From Tipula vernalis (taxonomy: Eukaryota > Arthropoda > Insecta > Diptera > Tipulidae): a stretch of 64,000 nucleotides of DNA. The notes beneath the pieces are model-generated. The model searched no databases. It was not told where the DNA came from and saw only the letters and a list, made by a program, of their open reading frames with translations. Shown in pieces: positions 1-10,348 of the stretch. The position numbers and the translations under genes were made by a program. Positions within the stretch are counted from its first letter, which is position 1, and the number at the start of each line of letters is the position of its first letter. The stretch spans positions 262,060,641 through 262,124,640 of the forward strand of contig OY282560.1 in the NCBI GenBank assembly GCA_958295665.1. The letters run 5' to 3'.

Positions 1-1287
1 ATTACACTTTAAATTATTTCACTTCCACTTTAATTATTATTTCACTAAAAACTGAATTAAATATAATTAAAATTATAATTAAACTTTATATTCTATATGT
101 ATATAGAGTATATACATAGCACTACATAAACTACATAAATAAAACAAAATAAAAATTAAATTAAATTAAATTTTTGAAGAGGATAGAAAAAACACGTCTA
201 TCCTCTTTGACGAACATTCGCTCACTTTCATTAAAATAAATGTTAATAACTTATTAACGAAATATTTATAAAATATATTTTCAATATCTTTTATAGACCG
301 AATTGAGCATATATAAGTACCTGAATAGTTGGCCCAGTAATCATCGTTGGACCATCTTATATCAATTATTCATCGCCCCGGTAAACCACAAGTCCGAAAA
401 TATTAGGAATGTTAGTATTATGTCTATTTGTTAGCGGCTGATGTATTTGTTTACGAAAACTCACAACATAATTTAATAAAATAAATAAAACACAATGATA
501 TTATCTTAAATTGATCCGACACAAATTGTGTCCGACCCCGACACAAATTGTATTTTCTTAAATTGATCCGATCAGTATGAGCCCAGTGGACTGTTTATAA
601 ATTTTCCAACTTAAGTACTAACAAATTCATTTCGTAGTAACATTTGTAAAGTACTAACAAATTCGTTTTGTTTTAACTTTGTATTAGAATAACATAGAAA
701 ACAATTGTTGCCAACTTCTTTGTTTACAATGGACTTTGACGTTTACCATAAATAATTGTATCATAATCTAGCTATCTATCAATGTTGCGACAGCCTAAAC
801 CACGTGTTATTTAATATTTACTTTGATACCTGTTATATTACTCAGCTTGAAGTCAATTACAGAAAACTGACTTTTACGTCTGTTACTAGATGACCGTAAA
901 CCCTGGATGTAAAAGTTTGACTTTTAAGTCAGTAATTTGATGGCCATTAAAGTCAAATACCGACAATGGACTCGTGTGCCAGTTATTTGTAAGCAAGTAA
1001 GTAGCTTCATTGTTAACAAATGATAGTGAATCAGAGTTTAGTGGTTTGCAGTTTATGTTCCGTTTGAGCGCGAGATATCAGGTATACAGGTATGAAGTTT
1101 ATATTTTATTTTACGTTAAAAACTCGTGCTTTTATGTATAGAGAAAATAGAGTAAAAAATAAAAAAGTAATATTTCGCTAAAATAATAAGTGTACAAATA
1201 AAGCTACATACGATATAAATTTAAAAAAAATAAATAAGGAACAATTAACTAATATTTTATTTTACAATGAAAACAATAAAATATCAA
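1..1287. other. AT-rich intergenic sequence, no gene seen
   Basis: No open frame with recognisable protein similarity. The stretch holds short imperfect duplications: a phrase around ttaaattgatccga occurs twice near 507-570, and a roughly 48-bp unit (starting with tgacttttaMGTC-type sequence) is present twice between about 866 and 955. These look like local slippage or repeat debris rather than functional sites. Confidence 0.5.
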
Positions 1288-2672
1288 ATGTAAATAAATA
1301 CAAGTGCACCAGATAACTATTTTACAGAAACAAGTAATGCAAATTGTTCAAGATCTGTAATTATTGATTTAAATAAACATAATATTTGTGCACGGCCAAA
1401 GGAATCGCTAGTGTTATCAGATATAAGTGGAAGTTATAATAGTTTAAAAATGAATCAAACAATGAAAATTGGTCTAATTCTTCTTCTACTGACGGTTTAA
1501 GTTAGGGTTGCCAGTTGTACTTCTTTAGGGAGTACAGTGCTTCCGCTCTGGCTCTGACCCTGCAATGTATCTACTTTCTGTAAGTTGTAAAAAAGTTGTA
1601 TACTTCTACACAAATTACAGAAAACAAGAACACAGCAAAATTGGAACCAGGAAAGAAGCACAGTACTCCCCAAAGAAGTCCAACTGGCAACCCTAGTTTA
1701 AGTGGACATGTTGTTTATGCGGAATCATATAATTCTCAATTAAAAAACACTCAAAATTTAGGTGTCACTAATTTCATTCAGTCATATGCCAACCAAAAAA
1801 TTAACGCTTACGTAAAGTTGCTTTTACAAAAATGGTCAATAGTAGTATTAATAAGAATTTAATAATTTGGCAGGCTTATTGAGGCAGCTGAGATCATTAG
1901 AATATCTGCCAGTTTTTAAAGAAAGTGAACTGAGAAATTTTTTACTATTTTATGGACCATTTATGTAAATTAAAAAATTCTTTGCCAAATCATTTGCAAA
2001 AATACTATAATCATTTTATACTTTTACAAGTCGCGATAAATTGTATGTTGTCCAGATTGGAGTGTCAAATATAATTCATATATACAGAACGACTTTTGGA
2101 GGACTTTGTTAAAGATTTTGCTACATTTTATGGATCAGATATGGTAGGTTCTGGGTTTCCTTTTGAGTCGATCTATCCATTTAAAAAACTTTTGGTAGGA
2201 CATAAGCATCCTTTGATTGAGTTTGCAAACAGGATGCAGGAAATGAATAGTTCTCCGACCATTTTACCACCAAACTCCGCTTCACATAATGAACAAAAAA
2301 AAGCAGCTGAAGGAACAGGAAACATGTTTTTTGAGCTGGTATATTAAGGTTATAAATTAAGCAATAATGAGAAAAATAAATATGAAAGAGAAGAAAATTT
2401 ATGAAATCGTCAATTTTGTAAAAGAAGAAGGACAAATTTTAGTTTTTGGTAAACAATATATGGAAAAGAGGGACTTTTACACATATCCAATAAGCTCCTC
2501 TAAACTAAATGTATATCAATGTCAAAATATATCAATAAACTTGGAAAAATCGCATTTTTCTCAATTGGACCGAAACTTATTTGTAATGGTTGATGAGGAA
2601 ACCCCATCACTAATAAGATGTTTTCTATTAATATGTTTTTGTAATTCTAAAAAAATAAATGAGCATTTTTAA
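1288..2672 (+). pseudogene. Decayed transposon ORF (uncharacterised DUF4218-like family), split by a MITE
   Basis: Scattered plus-strand frames resemble an uncharacterised animal transposon protein family that carries a phrase like 'FVKDFATFYGSD' followed by a lysine-rich block with 'PLIEFANRMQE'. The piece at 2096-2347 carries those phrases, and the piece at 2367-2672 looks like the C-terminal part ('FGKQYMEKRDFYTYP'). The N-terminal part at 1288-1495 continues in frame on the far side of the MITE at 1503-1695, as 'SGHVVYAESYNSQLKN'. Multiple stops and frame changes make it non-functional. The family assignment rests on remembered phrases and is tentative; what is clear is that a protein-like frame is broken by the MITE. 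Confidence 0.45.
1503..1695. mobile_element. hAT-type MITE with 8-bp target duplication
   Basis: A 193-bp element with imperfect terminal inverted repeats of about 40 bp, starting TAGGGTTGCCAGTTG at the left and mirrored as CAACTGGCAACCCTA at the right. It is flanked by an exact 8-bp direct repeat GTTTAAGT (1495-1502 and 1696-1703). An 8-bp duplication is the hallmark of hAT transposases. It has no coding capacity. Partial copies of the same family occur at 25454-25562 (left end) and about 35715-35755 (right end). Removing the element and one duplicate leaves an open reading frame across the site, so this is a clean insertion. Confidence 0.85.
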
Positions 2673-3400
2673 TGCAGTATTAAATAATAAATATAATTAA
2701 TAATACACAATAATTTAAAAAATATTAATTTAATATAAAACCATCTACGTAAGTATAATAAAAATTATAAATAAAACAATCATAAATACAATAAAACCGG
2801 CGTAAAAATACTTGTGTATAAAAAAATTAGCAAAAAAATGTATTCTGTCACTAATATTGGAAATACACTTACATAATTCAGTTCAAAATGTTAAGTGTTT
2901 AAAAAACGTAAGTTTTACCTCTTATAATTTCCTATCAAAAAAAAAGAATAAGAAACACAAAACAACAAAAGAAATAAATAAAATCCAACAAAATTGAGAA
3001 ATAAATACGATTAAGTAAATCGGTAAATCAAAATTTATACATAGCTAGCCCATCCAAATTTTTAAATACATTTTCAATTATTGTTGTGGGGTTTGTGTTT
3101 AATTTTATAGCAAAAAAAATTAATTTAAATATAACCGTAAAGCTTTCAACTGTACAAAATGGCGAGACAAGAAAAACATAGACAAACAATACTTCTGTCC
3201 ACCATCTAAAAACTGCAGTTCGGAGTTAAAAAACCGCGGTATACTGAGGAATAACTGGAAAAAACATAATTGCAGCTCGAGTCAGCAATGTTTTATACTA
3301 AAATTAAAAATTTTAAAAAAAATTTAAAAATGAATTTCCCGTTTGGCCAACAATCATTAGATAACAGTCGGTAAATTCCGCTTTCTTATTGTTCTTTCTT
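2673..3400. other. AT-rich spacer, no gene seen
   Basis: Low-complexity, A-rich sequence. A 61-codon open frame at 2812-2997 is mostly Lys and Asn and looks like a product of base composition. No repeats with clear ends were seen. Confidence 0.4.
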
Positions 3401-3790
3401 TTTCGTTCGTGATAATTGCGAAAGTTTTCGATTGGTTTTGAATGCTAGGGTGTAGCCATATTGATACATAATTCGTTTTAATATGTTAGACGTGTGACTG
3501 TGGTTGTATCCGACCGAAATACATTTTGTGTTGTTGGTGTCTTCATTAATACGTAATGTGGTTAGATGGTGTAGTTGTATTTCATTTTTAATTTTAAAAT
3601 CGATGCGTTCTATGCTGTCTTCTGTGTATCCATTTTTAATAGCTATGTGTTTTATGGTAGTTAATTCACTTCATAATCTGTCTTTTTGCATTGGTATACT
3701 ATTTAGACGGTTTATTGGATGGTGATATCCGGCTATTTTATGTTGATATGGGTGGTGTGATGAATTATGTATAGTGTAATCAGTTTAAGT
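3400..3790 (-). pseudogene. Penelope-like reverse transcriptase fragment (C-terminal part)
   Basis: Read on the minus strand, this gives a nearly continuous frame of about 125 residues. It begins with an 'HPINRLNSIPM' phrase, followed by 'ELTTIKHIAIKNGYTEDSI' and ending with 'YGYTLAFKTNRKLSQL'. This matches the end of the reverse transcriptase region of Penelope-like elements, where a short helix-rich linker leads to the GIY-YIG endonuclease. One in-frame stop (tca at 3671-3673 on the plus strand) and the loss of the catalytic palm make it a relic. Its endonuclease partner lies next door on the opposite strand, so the element has been rearranged. Confidence 0.6.
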
Positions 3791-3852
3791 TGATTTACGG
3801 AATATTTTGAAGTTGTGTTTATTGTCTATGTTTTTCTATTGTTAAATTCAAG

Positions 3853-4109
3853 AACACACAGACGAACTTAAAGAAGTGCGGCTTAAATACAAATCAAATT
3901 ATGCACAACATTTAGCGGAAGATGGCCACACATACACTAATCAAGAAACCAACCTAAAAATTCTACACAGATTTAGCAAGGGCAACTTAATGGATAGAGT
4001 GAAAGAATTTGAAATATATCAACAGCGCCACAACCCATTACTTCTTAATGATCAAACAAACTTTAAAACGAATAAATTATATGACATGATCATGGAAATA
4101 GAAAAATAA
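3853..4109 (+). pseudogene. Penelope-like GIY-YIG endonuclease C-terminal fragment
   Basis: The frame reads 'EHTDELKEVRLKYKSNYAQHL', then 'GHTYTNQETNLKILH' and a tail with 'RVKEFEIYQQRHNPLLLNDQTNF'. This is the typical C-terminal pattern of the GIY-YIG nuclease in Penelope-like retroelements (an xFKEH motif, AQHL..xGH, then an ExFEIxxxR block). The GIY and YIG strands themselves are missing. The natural stop at 4107-4109 is followed within 50 bp by a hammerhead-like motif, as expected near the repeat that ends these elements. Confidence 0.6.
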
Positions 4110-4154
4110 TTTCATCATAATTTTTATGATAAACTTTTTAGTTGTAAATTGACA

Positions 4155-4183
4155 CTGACGAAGAGCGGAGCTCGAAGCCGGTC
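4155..4183 (+). ncRNA. Candidate degenerate hammerhead ribozyme motif
   Basis: The core box CTGACGA (4155-4161) is followed by one A, a four-pair stem GAGC-GGA-GCTC (4163-4173), then GAA (4174-4176), and GCCGGTC with a GTC cleavage-type triplet (4181-4183). The arrangement box 1, stem II, GAA box, minimal stem III matches hammerhead ribozymes known from Penelope-like elements. Deviations: the base after GAA is G instead of A, stem II is offset by one base, and stem III has almost no loop and might work only as a dimer. Its position just after the GIY-YIG fragment supports the call; activity is doubtful. Confidence 0.4.
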
Positions 4184-4351
4184 TTAGAAAGTTTATTAAA
4201 CATATATCACGATTAAAGAAAGACAAAAAAGTTTATGTTTTTTAAAATTAATTTTTAAATTTTTTAAAAAAAAGCTTTAATTTCTACTTAAACACGTGAT
4301 AAAGGCACAGCAAAAAAACCAAATAATAATGGATCATAACAATACTTAACG

Positions 4352-5040
4352 TTGTATGCATTCAGTACGAAATACCAAACTATCTTGCAAGACATAGCTG
4401 AAGTGAAACAGTTCCATCAATTACAGTCAGACATTTTATCTTTAAAAATGGTTAATATTAATTCAAATCTAGAGAAAATAGTTACCCAACACGAAGTAAT
4501 GATGAGGATGATAACCGAATTGTGTAAGAAGGCGCCAGCCGAATTTTCATTTGTTGCAATAACAGATATAGACGACAAAGAAAAATTGGATGAGCTCTAA
4601 CATAAACTTTGTGAAAAAGATTATAAAGAAAATATGGTAAACATTTTTATAGCCTTTTTATTAACCTGTTCGTTCAGATCTCGTTCATTCTGTCTTGTCA
4701 TCACTTTCACTCACTTTCAAAAGCCTTTATGTATCTGTAATATAAATAAAATCATAGTACACGCAGTTATATGCAAATTTATGCGTGAGCTTTTGTTTTG
4801 TCTTGCTTACTTGTAAATTATTCTATTCACATTTATTCTAATTATCGTTTTATTTATACTATTATTCCAGTACACTCAAAATACATCGAAAGAAGATGCA
4901 AACAAAGAAGTCAACGGCTTTGCAAAGAAAAATTTGCAGAACAAATAAGATGGGATCGAATCAAAAAAGTTGAAGGGACTTTGACGGCTGAAGAAGATGG
5001 TAAGGAAACATTTTATATTGAAAGCATAATTCAAAACTAA
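4352..5040 (+). pseudogene. Two-exon remnant of a DUF4806-like protein C-terminus
   Basis: The first segment (4352-4634) encodes a coiled-coil-like stretch, then 'PAEFSFVAITDIDDKEKLDEL', an in-frame TAA, and 'HKLCEKDYKENM'. It ends at a plausible donor (GTAAAC). After about 235 bp, an acceptor (TTATTCCAG, near 4871) leads into 'HSKYIERRCKQRSQRLCKEKFAEQI' and a stop at 5038-5040. The pattern of an LP/F-type hydrophobic line, a short acidic-basic linker and a second helix ending in a hydrophobic strand is reminiscent of DUF4806 proteins associated with insect transposons. The internal stop argues for a pseudogene. Family assignment is low confidence. Confidence 0.35.
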
Positions 5041-5254
5041 TAATTGTTTTAGTTTCAGAATATATTTTATTGTCGAGGTACGCAATAAAAATAGGAAGGA
5101 CGCATACTCGTTTTATAATAGAGACAATATATGTCGTACAATGCAAAATTTTTTTAAGCGAAAGTCTTATAAGAAAAAATAAAAAGGAGTTTTACTGTAA
5201 AATAAGGATTATTTTATAATTTTGAATTTACTGAATTGAATTCCTATTGGTTTG

Positions 5255-6056
5255 ATGAATTGTTAAGTTTTTATTTATTTATTTTATTTATTTATTTATT
5301 TCTCATAACCTTACAAATACAAATTTATGAAATAATTAAAATAAAAATACAAAAATTGAGGTTAAGAAGGTTATTCTTTGCCAAAAGGCAGTGGCGAATA
5401 ACCTTTACAATAAATTATCAGTTAATATCAAATAAAATATAAACTATTAAAAAAAACACAAAATATAAATTTTATTTTATTTTAAAAACATAAAGCCTAA
5501 ACATCTTTATTTTCAAACAACCAATCCTTAATTAAATTCATAATTTTTCCATTTTTTAACTGTGCGCGTAATAGTTGAGGCAAGCGATTAAAAAATGGGG
5601 GGGGGAGGGGGGCGAATCTAAGAAGTACCTGCGATAAGCTTCACTGATAAATCCGGGAACAGAAAGGAAGTTTCTGTAATTATTACAAATGTTGTAACAT
5701 AAGTTTAGTTTTCTCCCTTAAAATCATGGAATGATCATCAAACCAAGATCGCAATGTATTCATATCAAAATTAATATGGTTGGATATTTAAGAAGTACTT
5801 GAACCATAATAACTCAATGCCATATCATCAAATTAAATATAAAATTTATATAAACTAAAAATAACACATGACCGAGGACCGAACCTTGTGGAACTCTAAA
5901 GTCTGCCTTGAACGGCATGCTTAAAAAACCTGTAAGAAGATATGATTTAAACCATAAAAATGGCACACCTCTTAAACCACACTTGTAAAGTTTCCGTAAA
6001 AGTAAATTGTGATCTACCATCTCAAAAGCCCTCTTAATATATACTACTCGTATATA
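5255..6056 (-). pseudogene. CR1/jockey-type LINE, 3' part (RT end and tail)
   Basis: On the minus strand, 5814-6020 carries reverse transcriptase motifs: 'MVDHNLLLRKLYKCGLRG' and 'FRVPQGSVLGHVLFLVYIN'. After a frame change comes 'FDDMALSYYGS', equivalent to the catalytic DD motif C, then 'NTLRSWFDDHSMIL'. The plus-strand left edge is a run of tttatttatt units (5267-5300), which on the coding strand is an (AAATA)n-type tail. A G-run (5596-5613) interrupts the 3' region. This block continues the LINE at 8257-11340; the Tc1 element between them is an insertion. Confidence 0.8.
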
Positions 6057-6257
6057 CAGTACTGTGCAAAAAAATCCAAACAGTTCGAATTCCTATAAAA
6101 ATGTTAAATTTTTGTTTTTACTCTTTTTTAGATTCCAATTTTTAGATTACATTTTGTAATTCACTAGAACTCTGCAACTATTAGTCGTTTAAGTTAAGTT
6201 TATGGAGAAAGAGTTTTTAGTATAAAAAAGCGCACAAAGTTACTTAAAGTTCTAAAA

Positions 6258-7997
6258 ATGTATAAACTAAATGATCAAGAAAAAAGTGTTGTTATCGTGT
6301 TATGGAAGGAAGGGCTGTCCGTGCGTGAAATTGGTGATAGGATAGGACGGGGGAAATCATCTATTGCCGATCTTATAAAAAAATATAAAACTACGGGGAA
6401 TACAGAGCGGTCCAAAGGATCTGGCAGACCGCGAAAAACCACAATAGTGCAAAATAAATTTCTGGTTCTTCGTTCCAAGCGGAACCGATTTAAAACTTCA
6501 CCGAAATTGCAAGCCAACCTTGCTACCGCAACAGTGTTGTTAATCACTCACAACATTTTATACAAATTGTGAACCATGCGCGCAAAATTAATATGTATTG
6601 TAAACCATGCGCACATATGATTAACATGACATTTAGGCGCTAAGAAAAACTCCATATGAAAATACTAATTGTATAATTCACATAATTGTAGGAGTTAGAA
6701 AAAAAACATCGTATGAAGAAATTAAGTGATTGAACTTAAGAAAATGCGATAAGACATAGAACAACAAATTTATCGAGAAACATTAACCATTACGCCCAGG
6801 CCTTGATTCAAAGCCGACAAAAGAACATATAAGTGCTACGCACAAGTTTCATTTGTTGGTTATTGTCCAAGGTATCCAATTAGCACTACTAATACCGTGC
6901 CTAAGTGGCATTTCTTAATTTATAACGAAAAGTTTGTATAATTCCGGTAATAGCCCCCACCAGTGGTAAGCTCGGAATTATCGAATCAATTTCGTTTCTT
7001 AACAAAATAAACAGCTAGTTTAAATAGAAAGTAGGGCGATAGCAATTAAGTGAACTAGAATTAGATATAACGAAGTATAAATATATAAATATATTTTATA
7101 AGTTATATAACAACAGGTATTGAAATTTCAAGTTCAACTGTCCGGAGAAGGTTACTGAACGCAAATCTCAGGGCACGCCGCTCGCTGCAGAAGCCTTTTC
7201 TAAAGATATCTTCAAAAATTTGTCGGCTTCAGTGGGCCCGAGAGCACTCCAACTGGACCAGGGTGATGTGAAATAACGTGGTGTTCTCTGACGAAAGCAA
7301 ATTTAAACTGCATGTGGGAGATGGACGGCTAATTGTGCGTAGGAAACCAGGAGAACGCCTCAGCGATGTCTGCATTCAATAACTGCCTAATAAAACTGAG
7401 GGTGTAATGGTTTGGGGCTGCTCTAGTAATGCTGGTTTGGGTCACTTGGCCTTTGTCGATGCAGGGGTAACCGGTAATGTGTACGTGGACATTCTGGAAA
7501 GGCATTTGAAATTATCAGTTTTGGAGCTATTTAGTGAAACTGAGAGCTTCATCTTTCAACAAGATAACGCGCCAGCCCACAGATCAAAACAGGTAACTAT
7601 GCACTTTTTTTTTCTTTATTTAAAGCTTCTGTATAAATTCCAGGTAAAAAATAATAAACAACTTTGTTAAATAACATTTTATTTCTATTTGAAGGTGAAA
7701 AAGTACTTGGTTGATAATTCCATCTACACAATGGAATGGCCCTCTTATAGCCCAGATATGAACTCAATTGAAAATATTTGGTCTATTATGAAGCATAAAG
7801 TCCGTCAAAGTGATCCGGAAACCATCCAGCAATTGGAGCGCCAAATTCAAATTGCGTGGGAAGTTATTAGCAATGTCGTGATTCAAAATTTGATTAACTC
7901 CATGAGCAACAGGTGTGCAGCGGTAACTAAGGCAAATGGCGGTCATACCAAATATTACATTTGTAGTTTAGTGAATAATGTATATTTTATATTTTGA
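6258..7997 (+). pseudogene. Tc1-like DDE transposase, interrupted
   Basis: The N-terminal half is a paired-type helix-turn-helix ('VREIGDRIGRGKSSIADLI') with the GRPR-like hinge 'GSGRPRKTT'. After the solo LTR the same frame resumes at 'GIEISSSTVRRRLLNANL'. Catalytic motifs are visible: first Asp in 'VFSDESKF', second in 'QQDNAPAH', and the third acidic residue in 'SPDMNSIENIW'. Two point nonsense changes (TGA at 7269-7271, TAA at 7380-7382) and the LTR insertion inactivate it. A stretch from 7593 to about 7694, between 'RSKQ' and 'VKKYLVDN', starts GTAACT and ends TTTGAAG, so it looks like a small intron. The stop is followed by A/T-rich sequence and the right inverted end. Confidence 0.85.
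6535..7112. mobile_element. Solo LTR (TG...CA, 578 bp) inside the Tc1 transposase
   Basis: The insert begins TGTTGTTAATC and ends ATATAACA, and is flanked by a 4-bp direct repeat ACAG (6531-6534 and 7113-7116). Joining the two sides restores an uninterrupted transposase frame. TG...CA ends, a 4-bp target duplication, a TATA-like acatataag box near 6820 and an AATAAA near 7006 fit a Ty3/gypsy-type solo LTR left by recombination between the two LTRs of a full element. No protein is encoded. It differs from the gypsy LTR family at 52.7-59.9 kb. Confidence 0.75.
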
Positions 7998-8256
7998 AAT
8001 ATGCCTTATTATGAAATAAAAATATATTTTTTTTGAATTTATTCAAATTAATTCGTTTCAAAAAAATTTGGCAATTTTTCTCAATTTTCGCAAAAATTAT
8101 TTTATTAAGATCATGAAATTTTAAACCAAATAACATTTTGAATAATGAGTTAAATAATAAGAAAAAAAGATACTTGTTGGTGTTACAATTTAGTTTGTGA
8201 AAAAATTGGTTTTAATTAAAAAATGTTAGCTGTCCGAATTTTTTTGCACAGTACTG

Positions 8257-9934
8257 TATATCATTAAAAACAGCACCAACACACTTTTACCCATTTAAAT
8301 TAATATGAACCCCATTCTAAAAATCAATTAAAGCTGACTCAGTATTTTTTCCAGACCTAAAACCATATTGACAATTATTTAAAATATTATATTTAGAAAA
8401 GAAGGCATCAACCCGAAATTTTAACGCCTTTTCCAGAATTTTCATAATAATGGGCTGTAAAGATATAGGACGATAATTATCCTTACGCAGTATATCATCC
8501 TTTTTAAATAACGGAATTACAACTGCGGTTTTCAAACAATCAGGAACACTGCCATTCAAAAAACTTTGATTGATAAAATATACCAAAATTGGCGATATAA
8601 TTTCTGTGTTAGCTTTTAGCATATTGGAACTAATACCAAGAATATCTATACTATTACTAGATTTTAAACCATTAATTATACCAACAATTTCAGTATCGTC
8701 CACAGGATTAATAAAATTTTTTTCTGAGATGATGACTTCACTATGATTATGAAAAGACATATTATTAAACACAGTTGGTTGTTCTTAGGTGAGACACAAT
8801 ATTAGAAAAATACAAACCAAAATCATCAGCAATAGATTTACAATCCGTAAGAATTACTGAATCACTAGACATAATTTTATCAACATAATTAACAACCCTG
8901 TCACCTAAAAGTTGATTAACAACCGACCATGTCTTCTTACTATCTTTACCACAGTGTTGAAATTTATTGTGGTAATATGTGAACTTGTCAGAAACAATTT
9001 TATCATCGACTTTTTGGCATAGTTTAAGAAAATATTTCTGAAGCCCTTTATTTGTGGGATGCTTCTTACACTTTTTACTAATTTTCTTTTCCTTAGCCAT
9101 TAAATTTATCAAATGGAACGACATCCAGGGTTTCAGTTTATGTTTAGATTTATGTTGAATGACATTAGAAAAACATGAATCAGATATGGAGTTAACCATA
9201 GAAAGAAATCGTGACAAAATGACAACCGGATCACTTTCATCGATTAAACAAGAAAAATCAAAATTATCAAACCTACGAGCATTCGCGGACACAGCATTTT
9301 TCCTTAAGACACTAGCAGTGCCATTTATTTCTAACACTACATTGATTAAATGATGATCCGATAACAGCAAATTATATAGGGAATCAGAAACCCTACAAGA
9401 ATAATCAGTACGAACAAAACAATGATTAATACATGACGAAGAATAGTTTGTTATTCTAGTTGGTTTATTAATTAACGAATGTAGGCCATTTGAGGACATT
9501 AAACACATATATTCATCACTCGAAGGAGGACAATTTAGAATATCTATATTAAAATCTCCCACAATAATAACATTTTTGTTTCTAATATTCTTAATAAAAT
9601 CAGAAAATTCACTAACAAAAATTGAAACTGGAACGAATTGCAAACGATATACACAAATAAAAACATAGATCACCTTATTAATAAATAACGATAATTTAAT
9701 TACGTCCGCCGAATTTAATGAAACGGATTCACACGAACAATTTAGTCTGCTATTATAAAAAACACATGCACCACCCGCCCTATAGTTATTATTGCAACAC
9801 CCAAAATTCGTATAATTAGGGATATTATAAAAACTTAATTCGTAATCATAAATCCATATCTCAGATAAAAATATAATCGAAGAAAGATCATTAAAACCAT
9901 ATAAAATTAGAAATAAATTTATCAAAATTCTCAC
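8257..9934 (-). pseudogene. CR1/jockey-type LINE ORF2: endonuclease and N-terminal RT
   Basis: The ORF at 8765-9934 is an apurinic-type endonuclease: 'IIFLSEIWI', 'VIIVGDFNIDI' and 'LLSDHHLINVVL' correspond to the catalytic E, D-x-N and SDH motifs. After a frame change near 8765 the ORF at 8317-8772 enters the reverse transcriptase: 'LKTAVVIPLFKKDD' and 'NYRPISLQPIIMKILEKA', then 'CQYGFRSGKNTESAL', which are motifs 1-2 of the LINE RT. The catalytic part follows on the other side of the Tc1 insertion. The copy is frameshifted and interrupted, so it cannot retrotranspose. Typical enzymes of this kind nick DNA and prime reverse transcription at the target. Confidence 0.85.
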
Positions 9935-10348
9935 GTAAACTAAAAATGTTCTGACGAAAAATTGTGAAATTAAAAGTGTAGCTTGAATTCATTAAAGTAT
10001 TAACCATAAATTAACTGAAATGTTGTAGCTATTACATAAAATCACAATATAATGATAATTACTGAAGTTAATATTCCTACCAAAAATGATGGTCGTTACA
10101 TTAAAAAAATGTACTCTAAAAAATAATACAACATTGAAAGTAAAAATGACAAAAAATAAACAAAATGTCAAAAACACCAAAATAATAATAAAAATAAAAT
10201 TAAAATATAAACAATATAAAATGTTGATAAACAACACAAAAATTTGAATATTTTGTTGAATAAAATAAATTTTACTATTTAACATTAAAAAATTGAACTT
10301 CATATAATCTAGAAAAGAACAAAAAATAATATTAAAAGCTTAATAAAA
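9935..10348 (-). other. A/T-rich segment between LINE ORF1 and ORF2
   Basis: A 103-codon minus-strand frame here is a run of hydrophobic and aromatic residues from T-rich sequence and is not a recognisable protein. It lies between the ORF1 and endonuclease segments of the same LINE, so it is probably degenerate ORF2 5' sequence or inter-ORF sequence. Confidence 0.4.

Larger units (their letters stand above)
6057..8256 (+). mobile_element. Tc1-like DNA transposon (2.2 kb) inserted in the LINE
   Basis: The element begins CAGTACTGTGCAAAAAAAT at 6057 and ends with the inverse, ATTTTTTTGCACAGTACTG, at 8256, with inverted ends of about 30 bp. It is flanked by the TA dinucleotide on both sides (6055-6056, 8257-8258), the normal Tc1/mariner target. 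It carries one transposase gene on the plus strand, and that gene was later hit by a solo LTR (6535-7112). Ends are well conserved, so a transposase supplied in trans could in principle still recognise them; this is inference. Confidence 0.9.

Noticed and set aside
2812..2997. 61-codon open frame
   Set aside because: Lys/Asn-rich translation of A-rich DNA; no start context, motif or homologue recognised.
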